64,000 nucleotides of DNA from contig JAZLBP010000012.1 of the NCBI GenBank assembly GCA_045613745.1, positions 62,001 to 126,000 on the forward strand. The letters are read 5' to 3'. Within the stretch, counting starts at the first letter, position 1; the number at the start of each line of letters is the position of its first letter. Made by a program: the position numbers and the translations under genes. The notes beneath the pieces are model-generated. The model ran no database searches and was not told the origin of the DNA. It was given only the letters and a program-made list of their open reading frames with translations. This DNA is from UBA940 sp045613745. Lineage in GTDB: Bacteria > Bacteroidota > Bacteroidia > Bacteroidales > Rikenellaceae. Positions 8,982 through 16,763 of this stretch are shown here, piece after piece.

Positions 8982-9284
8982 ATGAAAAAAGTAAAAATTA
9001 CAGCCATCCGAAAAGTGCAACACGACGACCTTATGGCGTTGTACGAGAACCCCATTGAACACGCCTGCGATGTGTGCGAAGGCCAAGTGTGGATAAGCGT
9101 TGACGGCAAACGTCCCGAGGGCTTGTGTTTGGAGGCTTGGAAGACTATGCGTGAGTTTGTGGAAGCGCTTGCAAGGGGCGAGGGCAACTTCTTTGACGGC
9201 TGGATGAAGAACCCACACAGCGCAATGATCAGCTGCAACGACGGCTTTCGACCTGTCAGTTTCTATATCGAAACCATTGAATAA
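8982..9284 (+). CDS. TIGR04076-family small protein
   Basis: A 100-residue soluble protein matching by eye the TIGR04076 family: MKKVKIT start, a CDVCEGQVW-like segment, PEGLCLEAWKTM, and the C-terminal ISCNDGFRPVSFYIE. It contains several cysteines (residues about 29, 32, 49 and 86) that could bind metal or iron-sulfur, but no function is known for the family. It lies between two terminators, so it is probably transcribed alone or by readthrough from the miaA operon. No clear -7 box was found. Confidence 0.75.
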   Translation: MKKVKITAIRKVQHDDLMALYENPIEHACDVCEGQVWISVDGKRPEGLCLEAWKTMREFVEALARGEGNFFDGWMKNPHSAMISCNDGFRPVSFYIETIE

Positions 9285-9309
9285 CACTATCGACAAATGC
9301 CGCTCTATT

Positions 9310-9343
9310 ACGTCCGCAAACAACATCTGCGGACGTTTTTTTT
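9310..9343 (+). terminator. strong intrinsic terminator
   Basis: Nine-base-pair stem ACGTCCGCA (9310-9318) with TGCGGACGT (9328-9336), followed by a run of eight T. It isolates the TIGR04076 gene from the sulfonolipid genes. Confidence 0.9.
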
Positions 9344-9462
9344 GTCACTAAACTCCATAAACACTCTTTCGCCACAGACAACCATCTTTAATGGCGAGGT
9401 GTTTGATATAAGAGAGCCTCGGGGACACTTCACTAACATTCGGTTCCCCAATAGGCACAACA

Positions 9463-10728
9463 ATGAGACTTGATATTTTTGACAGAATCAGAAGATCCAC
9501 AGGCGGTCCACTCGGGCAGTATCGAGATAAAGCGGAAGGTTATTTTGTTTTCCCGAAACTTCAGGGAGAACTCGGTCCTCATATGAAATTCAATGGTCAG
9601 GATGTGCTCTGTTGGAGTATCAACAACTATCTTGGCCTTGCAAACCACCCCGAAATTCGCAAGATTGATGGTGAGGCCGCCATAAAATGGGGTCTTGCAT
9701 ACCCTATGGGAAGCCGCCTTATGACAGGCCACACGACTCTTCACGAAAAACTCGAACGCAAACTTGCCGAGTTTGAGAAGAAAGAGGCAGCCTTTCTCTT
9801 CAATTTCGGTTATCAGGGTATTCTTTCGGCAATCGACTCACTGGTTACTCGCCACGATGTTATCGTTTACGACGCCGAGGTTCACGCTTGTCTTCTCGAT
9901 GGTATCCGTCTGCACGTCGGCAGCAAATATAAATTCAAACACAACGACATCAAAGATTGCGACCGCATTTTGACCAGGGCTTGTGACGAGGCCGAGAAGA
10001 AAGGCGGTGGAGTGCTTTTGATTACAGAAGGTGTCTTCGGTATGACCGGAGCCCTCGGCATCCTAAACAAAATCGTCGCGCTGAAAGAAAAACACAGTTT
10101 CCGCATTATGATTGATGATGCACACGGCTTTGGGGTAATGGGTGAACACGGTCGCGGCACCTCCGAGCACTTTGGTGTTATGGATGGCGTAGATATCTAT
10201 ATCGGTGCTTATGCCAAGGCGATGGCTATCATTGGAGGATTCATCGCTTCGGACAAGGCTATCATAGACTACCTTAAATACAATATGAGGTCGCAAATCT
10301 ATGCCAAGTCGCTGCCTATGCCCATCGTGGAGGGATGTTTCAAACGACTCGAAATCATCGACAGCCCCGAGGGTGACGCACTCCGCGCCAAACTTTGGGA
10401 TGTAACCCGCAGCCTACAAAAGGGATTTCGCGAGATTGGATTCGACATCGGGCCTGCCGAGGCGTGCGTCACTCCCGTACATATCAGGGCAGGAGTTAAC
10501 CAAGCAACAAACATCGCAATGGCACTTCGCGAAGAGTACAAAATTTTCTGCTCGGTGGTTATCTATCCTGTGATTCCTCCCGGAATGGTGATTTTCCGTA
10601 TCATACCCACAGCGGCACACAGCAAGGAAGATGTTGAGTACACACTCTCAGCCTTCCGCGACATCAAAGCACGATTAGACAGAGGCGAATTTGACAAAGA
10701 GATGCCTAATGTGGCCATATTCAAGTAG
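9463..10728 (+). CDS. PLP-dependent acyltransferase, AONS/SPT family, probable cysteate acyltransferase
   Basis: Alpha-oxoamine synthase family: PLP enzymes that join an amino acid to an acyl thioester with loss of CO2 (AONS, KBL, serine palmitoyltransferase). The 421-residue protein shows NYLGLANHPE, SRLMTGHTTLHEKLE, the PLP-contacting IDDAHGFGVMGEHGRG, and the Schiff-base Lys in GAYAKAMAIIGG. On its own it could be an SPT-like or biotin enzyme; the cysteate synthase 15 bases downstream makes the cysteate fatty acyltransferase of sulfonolipid (capnine) synthesis, known as SulA in Alistipes, the best reading. That substrate assignment is inference from context. Arginine codons include several AGA/AGG, unlike most neighbours. 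Confidence 0.82.
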   Translation: MRLDIFDRIRRSTGGPLGQYRDKAEGYFVFPKLQGELGPHMKFNGQDVLCWSINNYLGLANHPEIRKIDGEAAIKWGLAYPMGSRLMTGHTTLHEKLERKLAEFEKKEAAFLFNFGYQGILSAIDSLVTRHDVIVYDAEVHACLLDGIRLHVGSKYKFKHNDIKDCDRILTRACDEAEKKGGGVLLITEGVFGMTGALGILNKIVALKEKHSFRIMIDDAHGFGVMGEHGRGTSEHFGVMDGVDIYIGAYAKAMAIIGGFIASDKAIIDYLKYNMRSQIYAKSLPMPIVEGCFKRLEIIDSPEGDALRAKLWDVTRSLQKGFREIGFDIGPAEACVTPVHIRAGVNQATNIAMALREEYKIFCSVVIYPVIPPGMVIFRIIPTAAHSKEDVEYTLSAFRDIKARLDRGEFDKEMPNVAIFK

Positions 10729-10743
10729 TTTATTACCAATTTC

Positions 10744-12030
10744 ATGACTATAAAACCTACGCGATACACCTTGGTATGCTATGCAGATGGACTTCGATTT
10801 GAAGATAAAGGATGGACTTTATCGAATCCCGTTTGCTCCATTCCGAGTCTGGTGAGAGCCGACTACGAAAACAAGCCGTTCAATCCACGCAATGAGTTGG
10901 ATGGTCTTTATAGGTATGCCGATTGGTTACCCATAAGCCGTACATTGAAGGGTTCCTGCGCTCCCGTAACCTACAAAAGCGAAACTCTGGCCAATGAATT
11001 GGGGCTGGAGAACCTCTACATAACATTTTCGGGTTATTGGCCCAAGATTGGCGCAACAATGGCAACCTGCACCTTCAAGGAAACGGAAGCCTATTCGGTA
11101 TGCAGCCGCCTTAGGGTAGGGTGTGACAAGATTCTCGTGGTAGCCTCGGCGGGTAACACCGCCCGCGCTTTTGCAAAGGTGTGCTCGGAGAATAATATTC
11201 CGCTTCTAATCTCGATTCCCGAGGATAACATCGATGCACTTTGGTTTACCAAGCCTTTGAACAGCTGCATAAAAATCATTGCAACGCCCAAATATTCAGA
11301 CTATTACGACGCAATAGCTCTAGCCGACAAGGTGTGCTCGGATTCTCATTTTATGGCCGAAGGCGGCGCTATGAACATTGCCCGTAGGGATGGTATGGGA
11401 ACCTCTCTTCTGTCTGCCGTAGAGACAATCGGAAGGATTCCCGATGCATATTTCCAGGCGATAGGCAGCGGCACAGGCACAATAGCTGCGTGGGAAAACA
11501 ATCTGCGACTCATAGAGGATGGAAGGTTTGGCATACACAAAATGCGCCTCTATCCGTCGCAAAATGCCCCGTTTACAGTGATGTATGATTCGTGGAAAAT
11601 ACATTCGAGGGCGATGGTGGAGTTATCTCCTGATGACGCAAGAAAGGCCGCAGGGGAGATAAAAGCCAAGGTTCTCTCAAACAGAAAGCCACCTTATTCA
11701 CTTGCAGGAGGAGTTTTTGACGCTATGGAGGATGCTGGAGGCGACATATTCAAGGTTAGCAACGAGGAGTTGGAGACTTGGAAAGAGAAATTCCTCCAAC
11801 TGGAAGGCATAGACATCCATAACGCCGCAGCTGTTGCTGTAGCATCTCTGGCTCAAGCTGTTGCCGAACAGAAGGTGACCAAGGAGGAGATTATTATGCT
11901 GAACATTACGGGCGGTGGAGAACTTCTTGCAAAATCAGAAAAAGATGTAGTATATGCCAAACCACATCTCATCATAGATCCAAATCTTCCGACAAAGGAA
12001 ATTGTCAAAGCAGTCCAAAAGCTATTTTAA
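10744..12030 (+). CDS. cysteate synthase (threonine-synthase-like)
   Basis: PLP enzyme of the threonine synthase fold that makes L-cysteate from O-phosphoserine and sulfite (TIGR03844 family, first described for coenzyme M synthesis in methanogens). The 428-residue protein has an N-terminal strand-rich region, FSGYWPKIGA, the predicted PLP Lys in CTFKETEA, the phosphate/substrate loop VASAGNTARAF, an AIGSGTGT glycine loop and a C-terminal ITGGGE. With the acyltransferase upstream it would feed sulfonolipid synthesis rather than coenzyme M. Nine of 18 arginine codons I counted are AGA or AGG, codons almost absent from metH, which suggests different ancestry or expression. Confidence 0.85.
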   Translation: MTIKPTRYTLVCYADGLRFEDKGWTLSNPVCSIPSLVRADYENKPFNPRNELDGLYRYADWLPISRTLKGSCAPVTYKSETLANELGLENLYITFSGYWPKIGATMATCTFKETEAYSVCSRLRVGCDKILVVASAGNTARAFAKVCSENNIPLLISIPEDNIDALWFTKPLNSCIKIIATPKYSDYYDAIALADKVCSDSHFMAEGGAMNIARRDGMGTSLLSAVETIGRIPDAYFQAIGSGTGTIAAWENNLRLIEDGRFGIHKMRLYPSQNAPFTVMYDSWKIHSRAMVELSPDDARKAAGEIKAKVLSNRKPPYSLAGGVFDAMEDAGGDIFKVSNEELETWKEKFLQLEGIDIHNAAAVAVASLAQAVAEQKVTKEEIIMLNITGGGELLAKSEKDVVYAKPHLIIDPNLPTKEIVKAVQKLF

Positions 12031-12197
12031 TCCTCATTCTCGGACTACGACTGCCTGTCGCCTGAAAATATGCATTGGGAATCATTCCGAGTAAATTAAC
12101 AAGCACATCCCAATTTAATCCGGCATATCTCATTTAACATAATCGCAATATTATTTATATAAATATGAAAAATAATATAAAAGGTATTTTATAAGAA

Positions 12198-12229
12198 AAC
12201 GGTCATTATCTGCTACGACAATGATCGTT
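12198..12229 (+). terminator. possible terminator after the cysteate synthase gene
   Basis: A 10-bp stem with one G-T pair (12198-12207 with 12220-12229) and a 12-base loop, followed by AAATTTCATCTTTT. The T-run is interrupted, so terminator activity is uncertain. The rest of 12031-12300 is AT-rich and shows no gene. Confidence 0.4.
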
Positions 12230-12301
12230 AAATTTCATCTTTTATCGACCTACGGATGGGTAAAGAGAAAAATATTCGACTAATGAAAGTTTATATTTTG
12301 T

Positions 12302-12808
12302 TCACTTTTTCTGCGACGGCGCATAAGTATCGAACGAACCGTCGGTGTAAAAGATCATAACTCGCTCGATATTACTACGGCGAACAGCCATATTTTGAGA
12401 TGCCGAAAATTGAGCAGGTGTATTAGATACGATCTCCGCTATCGTTTCCGAATTCTCGGACAACGACGTATTTGTAACCGAACTATCCGAATCATCTGTC
12501 GGGAACGGCAACGACGAAAACTCCGGCATCGACTGCGACTCCTCACTAAACAGCGCTGTGGATTCAGACGCATTTTTAGGAGTCTTAGTTCTTATCTCAT
12601 CACGATGCATCGGCCCCTTGCCAAGCAGCAACCAATCAGGATTTAGATTAGGGAAGTTGGTTAACAGTTTTGTCACGAAATCGTAGCTCGGCTTATTGCG
12701 GCCACTCAAAATATGCGAGATTCCCGACGCCTGTATATTCAGATTTTGGGCGAGCGAAGTCGAGTTAAAATTCTCGGCTTTCATAAACCTTCGTAGTCTT
12801 TCTTTCAT
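12302..12808 (-). CDS. XRE-family HTH transcriptional regulator
   Basis: A 168-residue DNA-binding protein. Residues about 1-60 form a Cro/CI-type helix-turn-helix (STSLAQNLNIQASGISHILS) followed by the common Bacteroidales segment NPDWLLLGKGPM. The remaining 100 residues are rich in Ser, Thr and Asn and probably disordered, ending in a short FYTDGSF strand. The start at 12808 is chosen over 12841 because GGAG precedes it at good spacing and a -7 box lies at 12828-12835, which would place the upstream ATG outside the transcript. The promoter overlaps a TTACAnnTGTAA-like palindrome, so autoregulation is likely. Target genes are not known. Confidence 0.85.
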   Translation of the reverse strand: MKERLRRFMKAENFNSTSLAQNLNIQASGISHILSGRNKPSYDFVTKLLTNFPNLNPDWLLLGKGPMHRDEIRTKTPKNASESTALFSEESQSMPEFSSLPFPTDDSDSSVTNTSLSENSETIAEIVSNTPAQFSASQNMAVRRSNIERVMIFYTDGSFDTYAPSQKK

Positions 12809-12824
12809 AATCTGCTCCAATTTC

Positions 12825-12836
12825 CTACAAATGTAA
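12825..12836. promoter_or_regulatory. candidate operator overlapping the XRE promoter
   Basis: CTACAAATGTAA matches the TTACAnnTGTAA palindrome at 11 of 12 positions counting the free centre. Read on the minus strand it contains the -7 box TACATTTG (12828-12835), 20 bases before the XRE ATG. Confidence 0.55.
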
Positions 12837-12900
12837 TACATTATTTTTGTAAATCAAAATTGAAATGTAAAATCAGTAAGAAACAATACAAATGTCAGTT

Positions 12901-12912
12901 TTACATATGTAA
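12901..12912. promoter_or_regulatory. candidate operator, perfect palindrome
   Basis: TTACATATGTAA, perfectly palindromic, 93 bases upstream of the XRE start. A degenerate copy (ATACAAATGTCA) lies at 12886-12897. Confidence 0.5.
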
Positions 12913-12975
12913 CCAATAACATCCTTGTACAAGCCACCCACCCACACAAATTAAAGCACTACAATATATAAACAC

Positions 12976-12990
12976 CATAACTAACTGATA
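12976..12990. repeat. 15-base direct repeat, copy 1
   Basis: CATAACTAACTGATA, repeated exactly at 13091-13105, 115 bases away. On the minus strand each copy ends in ATG. Purpose unknown. Confidence 0.6.
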
Positions 12991-13090
12991 TTAACACATA
13001 TATAACTAAACGATTAACCAAAACCCACCAAACCACCTCAAAACCTACAAAACACCACTACTATACCATATCTATACTTTATATAAAACT

Positions 13091-13105
13091 CATAACTAAC
13101 TGATA
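13091..13105. repeat. 15-base direct repeat, copy 2
   Basis: Exact second copy of the sequence at 12976-12990, within the same G-poor part of the spacer. Confidence 0.6.
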
Positions 13106-13180
13106 CACACAATTTACATACGCCTAAATTAAACAACTGAACTTGCGTGCACGGCTTGTTGATAATCGCCGGTTAGGGTG

Positions 13181-13192
13181 TTATATTTGTAA
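13181..13192. promoter_or_regulatory. candidate operator overlapping a rightward -7 box
   Basis: TTATATTTGTAA differs from TTACAnnTGTAA at one base and contains TATATTTG (13182-13189), which fits the Bacteroidetes -7 box on the plus strand. Confidence 0.5.
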
Positions 13193-13213
13193 AGTGGTGA
13201 ATCTTGTATCAAT

Positions 13214-13225
13214 TTACATTTGTAT
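13214..13225. promoter_or_regulatory. candidate operator overlapping a second rightward -7 box
   Basis: TTACATTTGTAT differs from the palindrome consensus only at its last base and contains TACATTTG (13215-13222), another -7 match on the plus strand. Confidence 0.5.
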
Positions 13226-13268
13226 AGATTATAGGTTGAGTTGTTTTGACTCACTTCCACTCCTTGTG

Positions 13269-13280
13269 TTACAAATGTAA
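13269..13280. promoter_or_regulatory. candidate operator, perfect half-sites
   Basis: TTACAAATGTAA has both half-sites intact. On the minus strand it contains the -7-like TACATTTG (13272-13279), directed back into the spacer. Confidence 0.55.
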
Positions 13281-13293
13281 CTAATACGGATAT

Positions 13294-13305
13294 TTACAGG
13301 TGTAA
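13294..13305. promoter_or_regulatory. candidate operator, perfect half-sites
   Basis: TTACAGGTGTAA, starting 25 bases after the previous copy, upstream of the tiny open frame at 13339. Confidence 0.55.
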
Positions 13306-13338
13306 TAAGCCGAGGAATAATAAAATCAGGAGAAAAAT

Positions 13339-13395
13339 ATGCAAGTTTGGGTAATTATGTTAAATAGGGTGCGTGTCATCTACGCACCCTATTAA
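13339..13395 (+). CDS. possible 18-residue peptide
   Basis: A tiny frame, MQVWVIMLNRVRVIYAPY, preceded by AGGAGA at 5-base spacing from the ATG and by two intact candidate operators. Its second half is made by the hairpin at 13363-13393. Hydrophobic with two Arg, it could be a leader or regulatory peptide, but such frames arise easily by chance and there is no homology evidence. I report it only because of the ribosome binding site and the operator context. Confidence 0.2.
   Translation: MQVWVIMLNRVRVIYAPY
13363..13393. terminator. perfect 12-bp hairpin between converging units
   Basis: AATAGGGTGCGT (13363-13374) pairs perfectly with ACGCACCCTATT (13382-13393) around a 7-base loop. No long T-run follows on either side, but its place just after the HIT gene stop on the minus strand fits a terminator working from one or both sides. 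Confidence 0.6.
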
Positions 13396-13435
13396 TTATC
13401 AATGAGATATATGTATTTCGTGTGATTATGCCCTG

Positions 13436-13822
13436 TTAGATGGCAAGTTTCTCAACTAATGCTGCAAACTGCTCTTTTGTCACCTCTGGACGTGCTTTTT
13501 TGAAGTCAACATCCCCTTCTATATTCATAGGAATAAGGTGCATATGTGCGTGAGGAACCTCCATTCCGAGTACTGCGATCGCTACCCTCTTGCACTCTGT
13601 TACGGTCTTAATTTGTGCTGCTACTTTCTTGGCAAAAGCCATCATTTTTGCGAGAGTTTCATCGTCCAGATCGAAGATATAATCCTCCTCGATTTTGGGA
13701 ACGACCAGTGTGTGTCCTTCGACCAGAGGATTAATATCGAGGAACGCGATGAAGTTTTCGTCCTCCGCTACCTTGTAGCAGGGAATTTCACCATTGATGA
13801 TGCGAGTGAAAATTGAAGCCAT
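13436..13822 (-). CDS. HIT-family protein (histidine triad nucleotide hydrolase)
   Basis: A 128-residue protein of the HIT superfamily, which hydrolyses nucleoside phosphoramidates or related nucleotide conjugates. The histidine-triad motif HAHMHLIPM lies near residue 96, with the nucleotide-binding LDINPLVEGHTLVVPK near 28-43. It starts MASIFTRIINGEIPCYKV, a typical HinT N-terminus. It follows the four-gene bcp-recA-rsh group after 160 bases with no clear promoter or terminator between, so it may be the last gene of that unit. The region 13823-13983 shows nothing else. Confidence 0.93.
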   Translation of the reverse strand: MASIFTRIINGEIPCYKVAEDENFIAFLDINPLVEGHTLVVPKIEEDYIFDLDDETLAKMMAFAKKVAAQIKTVTECKRVAIAVLGMEVPHAHMHLIPMNIEGDVDFKKARPEVTKEQFAALVEKLAI

Positions 13823-13983
13823 AATGTTATGTCGTTTCTTTGATTGTTTGTTGGATGGTTGCTGAGCTGGCTCGTTGGGAATATCGGCTAAGACGACTAT
13901 ACCCTTGCCTGCTCCGACTATGAATAAAAATGTTTATTATTTCGTTTCTCCCCCACTCTGCCGTTTGGATACTCGGCGTTCGA

Positions 13984-14523
13984 TTAGTAATCGAGATATT
14001 TTGGTTTGAGAATCTCGGCCTCCACAACCGCGCGCTCAATGTCGAAATCGAATGCTTTTTCAGCCGACGTGTTGTTTGCGGTAGTTGTAGCATTCTCGAC
14101 AGTTGGTGTAGGTATGGTGGGAGTTTTAGCCTTCTTGGCGGTTTGGGATACTCTTTTGGCGCTATTTGCAGGCTTTGAAGTTGGTGCAGCGGAGCGTACC
14201 CTACCCTGCAAATCAGACATTTCTATGGGGTATTCGTCGTTCATTTGGGCAACCTGACGCCTTTGTATCTCGGCCAGTTGCTCGTTGTGGCGACGCATAA
14301 GTTCAGCGTGTTTCTCGGCAATCTGCTCGGGCGTGAGCATAGCGGGCCTTCTTGGCGCGGTTGGTCGCTTCAAGGGCTCATTCGACTGCTCCTGGGCCTG
14401 CTCATTCATCTCGCGCTGCATCTCTTCGAGTCGTTTGGCTTGTTGACGCTTATTTTTGCGATCCTGACGAATTGCGATGATGATAAACGCGGCGATGAAT
14501 AGTATGGGGGATAGATTATCCAT
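13984..14523 (-). CDS. uncharacterised single-pass membrane protein
   Basis: A 179-residue protein not assigned to a family. It begins with a hydrophobic segment (about residues 5-20) followed at once by a very basic stretch, RQDRKNKRQQAKR, and a Glu/Gln/Arg-rich helical region to about residue 90 likely to form a coiled coil; the rest is Ser/Thr/Ala-rich and low in order, ending in an acidic helix and KPKYLDY. This suggests an N-terminal anchor with a cytoplasmic tail. The ATG at 14523 overlaps the rsh stop by 8 bases, implying coupled translation; a TTG six bases earlier is less likely. Confidence 0.75.
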   Translation of the reverse strand: MDNLSPILFIAAFIIIAIRQDRKNKRQQAKRLEEMQREMNEQAQEQSNEPLKRPTAPRRPAMLTPEQIAEKHAELMRRHNEQLAEIQRRQVAQMNDEYPIEMSDLQGRVRSAAPTSKPANSAKRVSQTAKKAKTPTIPTPTVENATTTANNTSAEKAFDFDIERAVVEAEILKPKYLDY

Positions 14524-16741
14524 TCTCAACGATGTTTTCGCGACGTGTTACACGTTCTATGCCTTTTATCTGTTTGATTCGGTTGATAACCTTTGCCAAG
14601 TCTTCGGTATTGGTCACATAGATGCTGATGTAGCCCTCGAAAATACCGTCGTGACTCTGCATTTTGAGCTCGCGGATATTGATATTGTGCTGGCCCGTAA
14701 TCACTTGCGACAGATCGAGCAGCATACCCATTCGGTCGATACCCTGAATCTCGATGACGGTCAGATATGACACCTCTTTGTAGCTCGACCAGCTGATGTT
14801 GCTGACCAAGTTTTTGCCGTGTTGTGCGGCTAATTTACGCAGGCGATGGCAGTTGGTTTTGTGTACAATGATGCGTCCCGTTTCGGGATCTTTGTAGCCG
14901 GTCACATCATCACCGGGAATGGGCGTACAACACTCCGCCGTATCGAATTGCGAACGAGCCTCATCTGCGCTGATGTTATCTTGCTCCTCCTCTTTATCCT
15001 TCACAAAGAAGGTCCAAAATTTGAGCAGTTTCATTGCAGAGTTCTGACGCAGAATCTCTTGGATATTGTCGAGTGAGAACATATCCGCACCGAGTTTGCT
15101 GTAAAACTCATCTTTGGTGTGGCAGCCGTATGCGGGCAACACCTTGCGGAAAACTCTGGCACTCGGCGTAATACCCAACTCTTGCATCTGCGTCTCGAAC
15201 ATAGTCATACCACGTTCGATGTTGTTCTGACGATACCTTTTCAGGAAGTTTTTGATGGCCTGTTTTGCCTTGGCTGTAATGACGTGGTCCAACCATTCGA
15301 GAGTCGGATTTACACCCTCCGAAGTCAGAATATCCACCTGGTCGCCATTGTGCAACTCATCGTAAATCGAAGCCATCGTATGGTTAACCTTTGCACCAAT
15401 CGCCTTGGCACCCAGTTTCGAGTGAATATCATAGGCAAAGTCCAGCACGGTTGAACCCGTAGGCAGTTTGCGAATCTCACCCTTAGGCGTGAACACCACG
15501 ATTTCCGACGTATAGAGCGATCTTTGGAAGTTATCCAAGAAATCCACAGCATTGTCGGTCGGGCTGCTCAGTGCTTCGCGTATGTTTTTGAGCCACACGT
15601 CAAAGTTGATGTCGGTTGCTGACACCTCCTCGGGTGTATATTTGTGTTTCCAGTGCGATGCCAAACCGTGCTCGGCAATGTCGTTCATTCGCTCCGAGCG
15701 GATTTGTACCTCGACCCAAGTACCCTCACCCTCTTCCGAAGGCACCATTACGGTTGTGTGCAGAGCCTCGTAGCCGTTTGCCTTGGGGTTATTAATCCAG
15801 TCGCGCAAGCGGTCGGGGTTGCTGGCATAGATGTCGGTCACAAGCTCATAGATGTGCCAACATTGAGTCTTCTCGGGAACGATAGGTGTCGGTTTGAACA
15901 CAATGCGCACCGCAAACAGGTCAAATACCTCCTCAAAGGGAATCTGTTTTTTGCGCATCTTATTCCAGATGGAATAGGCGCTTTTAACCCTGCCCGAAAT
16001 CTCGAAATCGATGCCCACCGACCTTAATTTCTCAATAATGGGAGTATTGAATCGGTCGATAAACTCCTTGCGACGAATGCTTGTTGCAGCAATTTTCTGC
16101 TCGATTTCGGCATATTGGTCCGGGTGCATATATCTGAAACTCAAGTCTTCTAGCTCGCTCTTGACGATAAACAGACCGAGTCGGTAGGCCAGCGGCGCAA
16201 ACAGATACATTGTTTCGCTCGAAATGCGGATTCGCTTTTCGGGCGGCATAGCCGACAGCGTACGCATATTGTGTAGTCGGTCGGCAATTTTGATAAGAAT
16301 CACCCTCACATCGTCGAGCAGTGTAAGCAACACCTTGCGGAAACTCTCAATTTGTTCGGAGGTTTCGGCACTTGTCGCGCTCGAAATCTTGGTCAGACCA
16401 TCGACCATCGATGCGATTTTGGGCGAGAATATAGTCGAAATATCGGTCAGTGTGTAGTCCGTATCCTCCACCACATCGTGCAGCAGCGAGGCAACAACCG
16501 ACTTGACACCCAGACCGATCTCATCGACACATATACGCGCAACGGCAATGGGATGCATAATGTAGGGCTCGCCCGAGCGTCTTTTGACACCTTGGTGAGC
16601 AAGTTTTGCAAGTTCGAAGGCGCGACGAATCAGTTCTTCATCACCCTCGCGTTTGCAAATCTTTTTGCAATGCGCCATCAATTCGTCGAACTCTCGGTTA
16701 ATGAGAAGTTCATCTTCGGCGGTGTAACCCATTGTTGCCAT
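14516..16741 (-). CDS. bifunctional (p)ppGpp synthetase/hydrolase, RelA/SpoT homologue
   Basis: Makes and degrades the stringent-response alarmone (p)ppGpp. The 741-residue protein has an intact HD hydrolase domain (His49, His63, HD at 88-89, then VVED), a synthetase domain with GYEALHTTV near residue 327, a TGS domain about 410-470, and a C-terminal ACT domain from about 665. Both catalytic halves look complete, so it is probably a Rel/SpoT-type enzyme with both activities; which dominates cannot be read from sequence. It lies 22 bases downstream of recA in a bcp-recA-rsh group. Confidence 0.94.
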   Translation of the reverse strand: MATMGYTAEDELLINREFDELMAHCKKICKREGDEELIRRAFELAKLAHQGVKRRSGEPYIMHPIAVARICVDEIGLGVKSVVASLLHDVVEDTDYTLTDISTIFSPKIASMVDGLTKISSATSAETSEQIESFRKVLLTLLDDVRVILIKIADRLHNMRTLSAMPPEKRIRISSETMYLFAPLAYRLGLFIVKSELEDLSFRYMHPDQYAEIEQKIAATSIRRKEFIDRFNTPIIEKLRSVGIDFEISGRVKSAYSIWNKMRKKQIPFEEVFDLFAVRIVFKPTPIVPEKTQCWHIYELVTDIYASNPDRLRDWINNPKANGYEALHTTVMVPSEEGEGTWVEVQIRSERMNDIAEHGLASHWKHKYTPEEVSATDINFDVWLKNIREALSSPTDNAVDFLDNFQRSLYTSEIVVFTPKGEIRKLPTGSTVLDFAYDIHSKLGAKAIGAKVNHTMASIYDELHNGDQVDILTSEGVNPTLEWLDHVITAKAKQAIKNFLKRYRQNNIERGMTMFETQMQELGITPSARVFRKVLPAYGCHTKDEFYSKLGADMFSLDNIQEILRQNSAMKLLKFWTFFVKDKEEEQDNISADEARSQFDTAECCTPIPGDDVTGYKDPETGRIIVHKTNCHRLRKLAAQHGKNLVSNISWSSYKEVSYLTVIEIQGIDRMGMLLDLSQVITGQHNINIRELKMQSHDGIFEGYISIYVTNTEDLAKVINRIKQIKGIERVTRRENIVENG

Positions 16742-16763
16742 TGTGCTTGATTTTTAGTAGGTT

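Larger units (their letters stand above)
12842..13435. other. gene-poor AT-rich spacer between XRE and HIT genes
   Basis: Nearly 600 bases without a convincing protein gene. It holds several copies of the palindrome TTACAnnTGTAA, a 15-base direct repeat, candidate -7 boxes in both directions, a tiny open frame with a good ribosome binding site and a perfect 12-bp hairpin. The plus strand is notably poor in G between 12930 and 13130. It looks like a regulatory region, possibly encoding small RNA or peptides. Confidence 0.6.

Noticed and set aside
12165..12194. Nine-residue frame MKNNIKGIL after the cysteate synthase gene
   Set aside because: No ribosome binding site, very AT-rich and too short to support.
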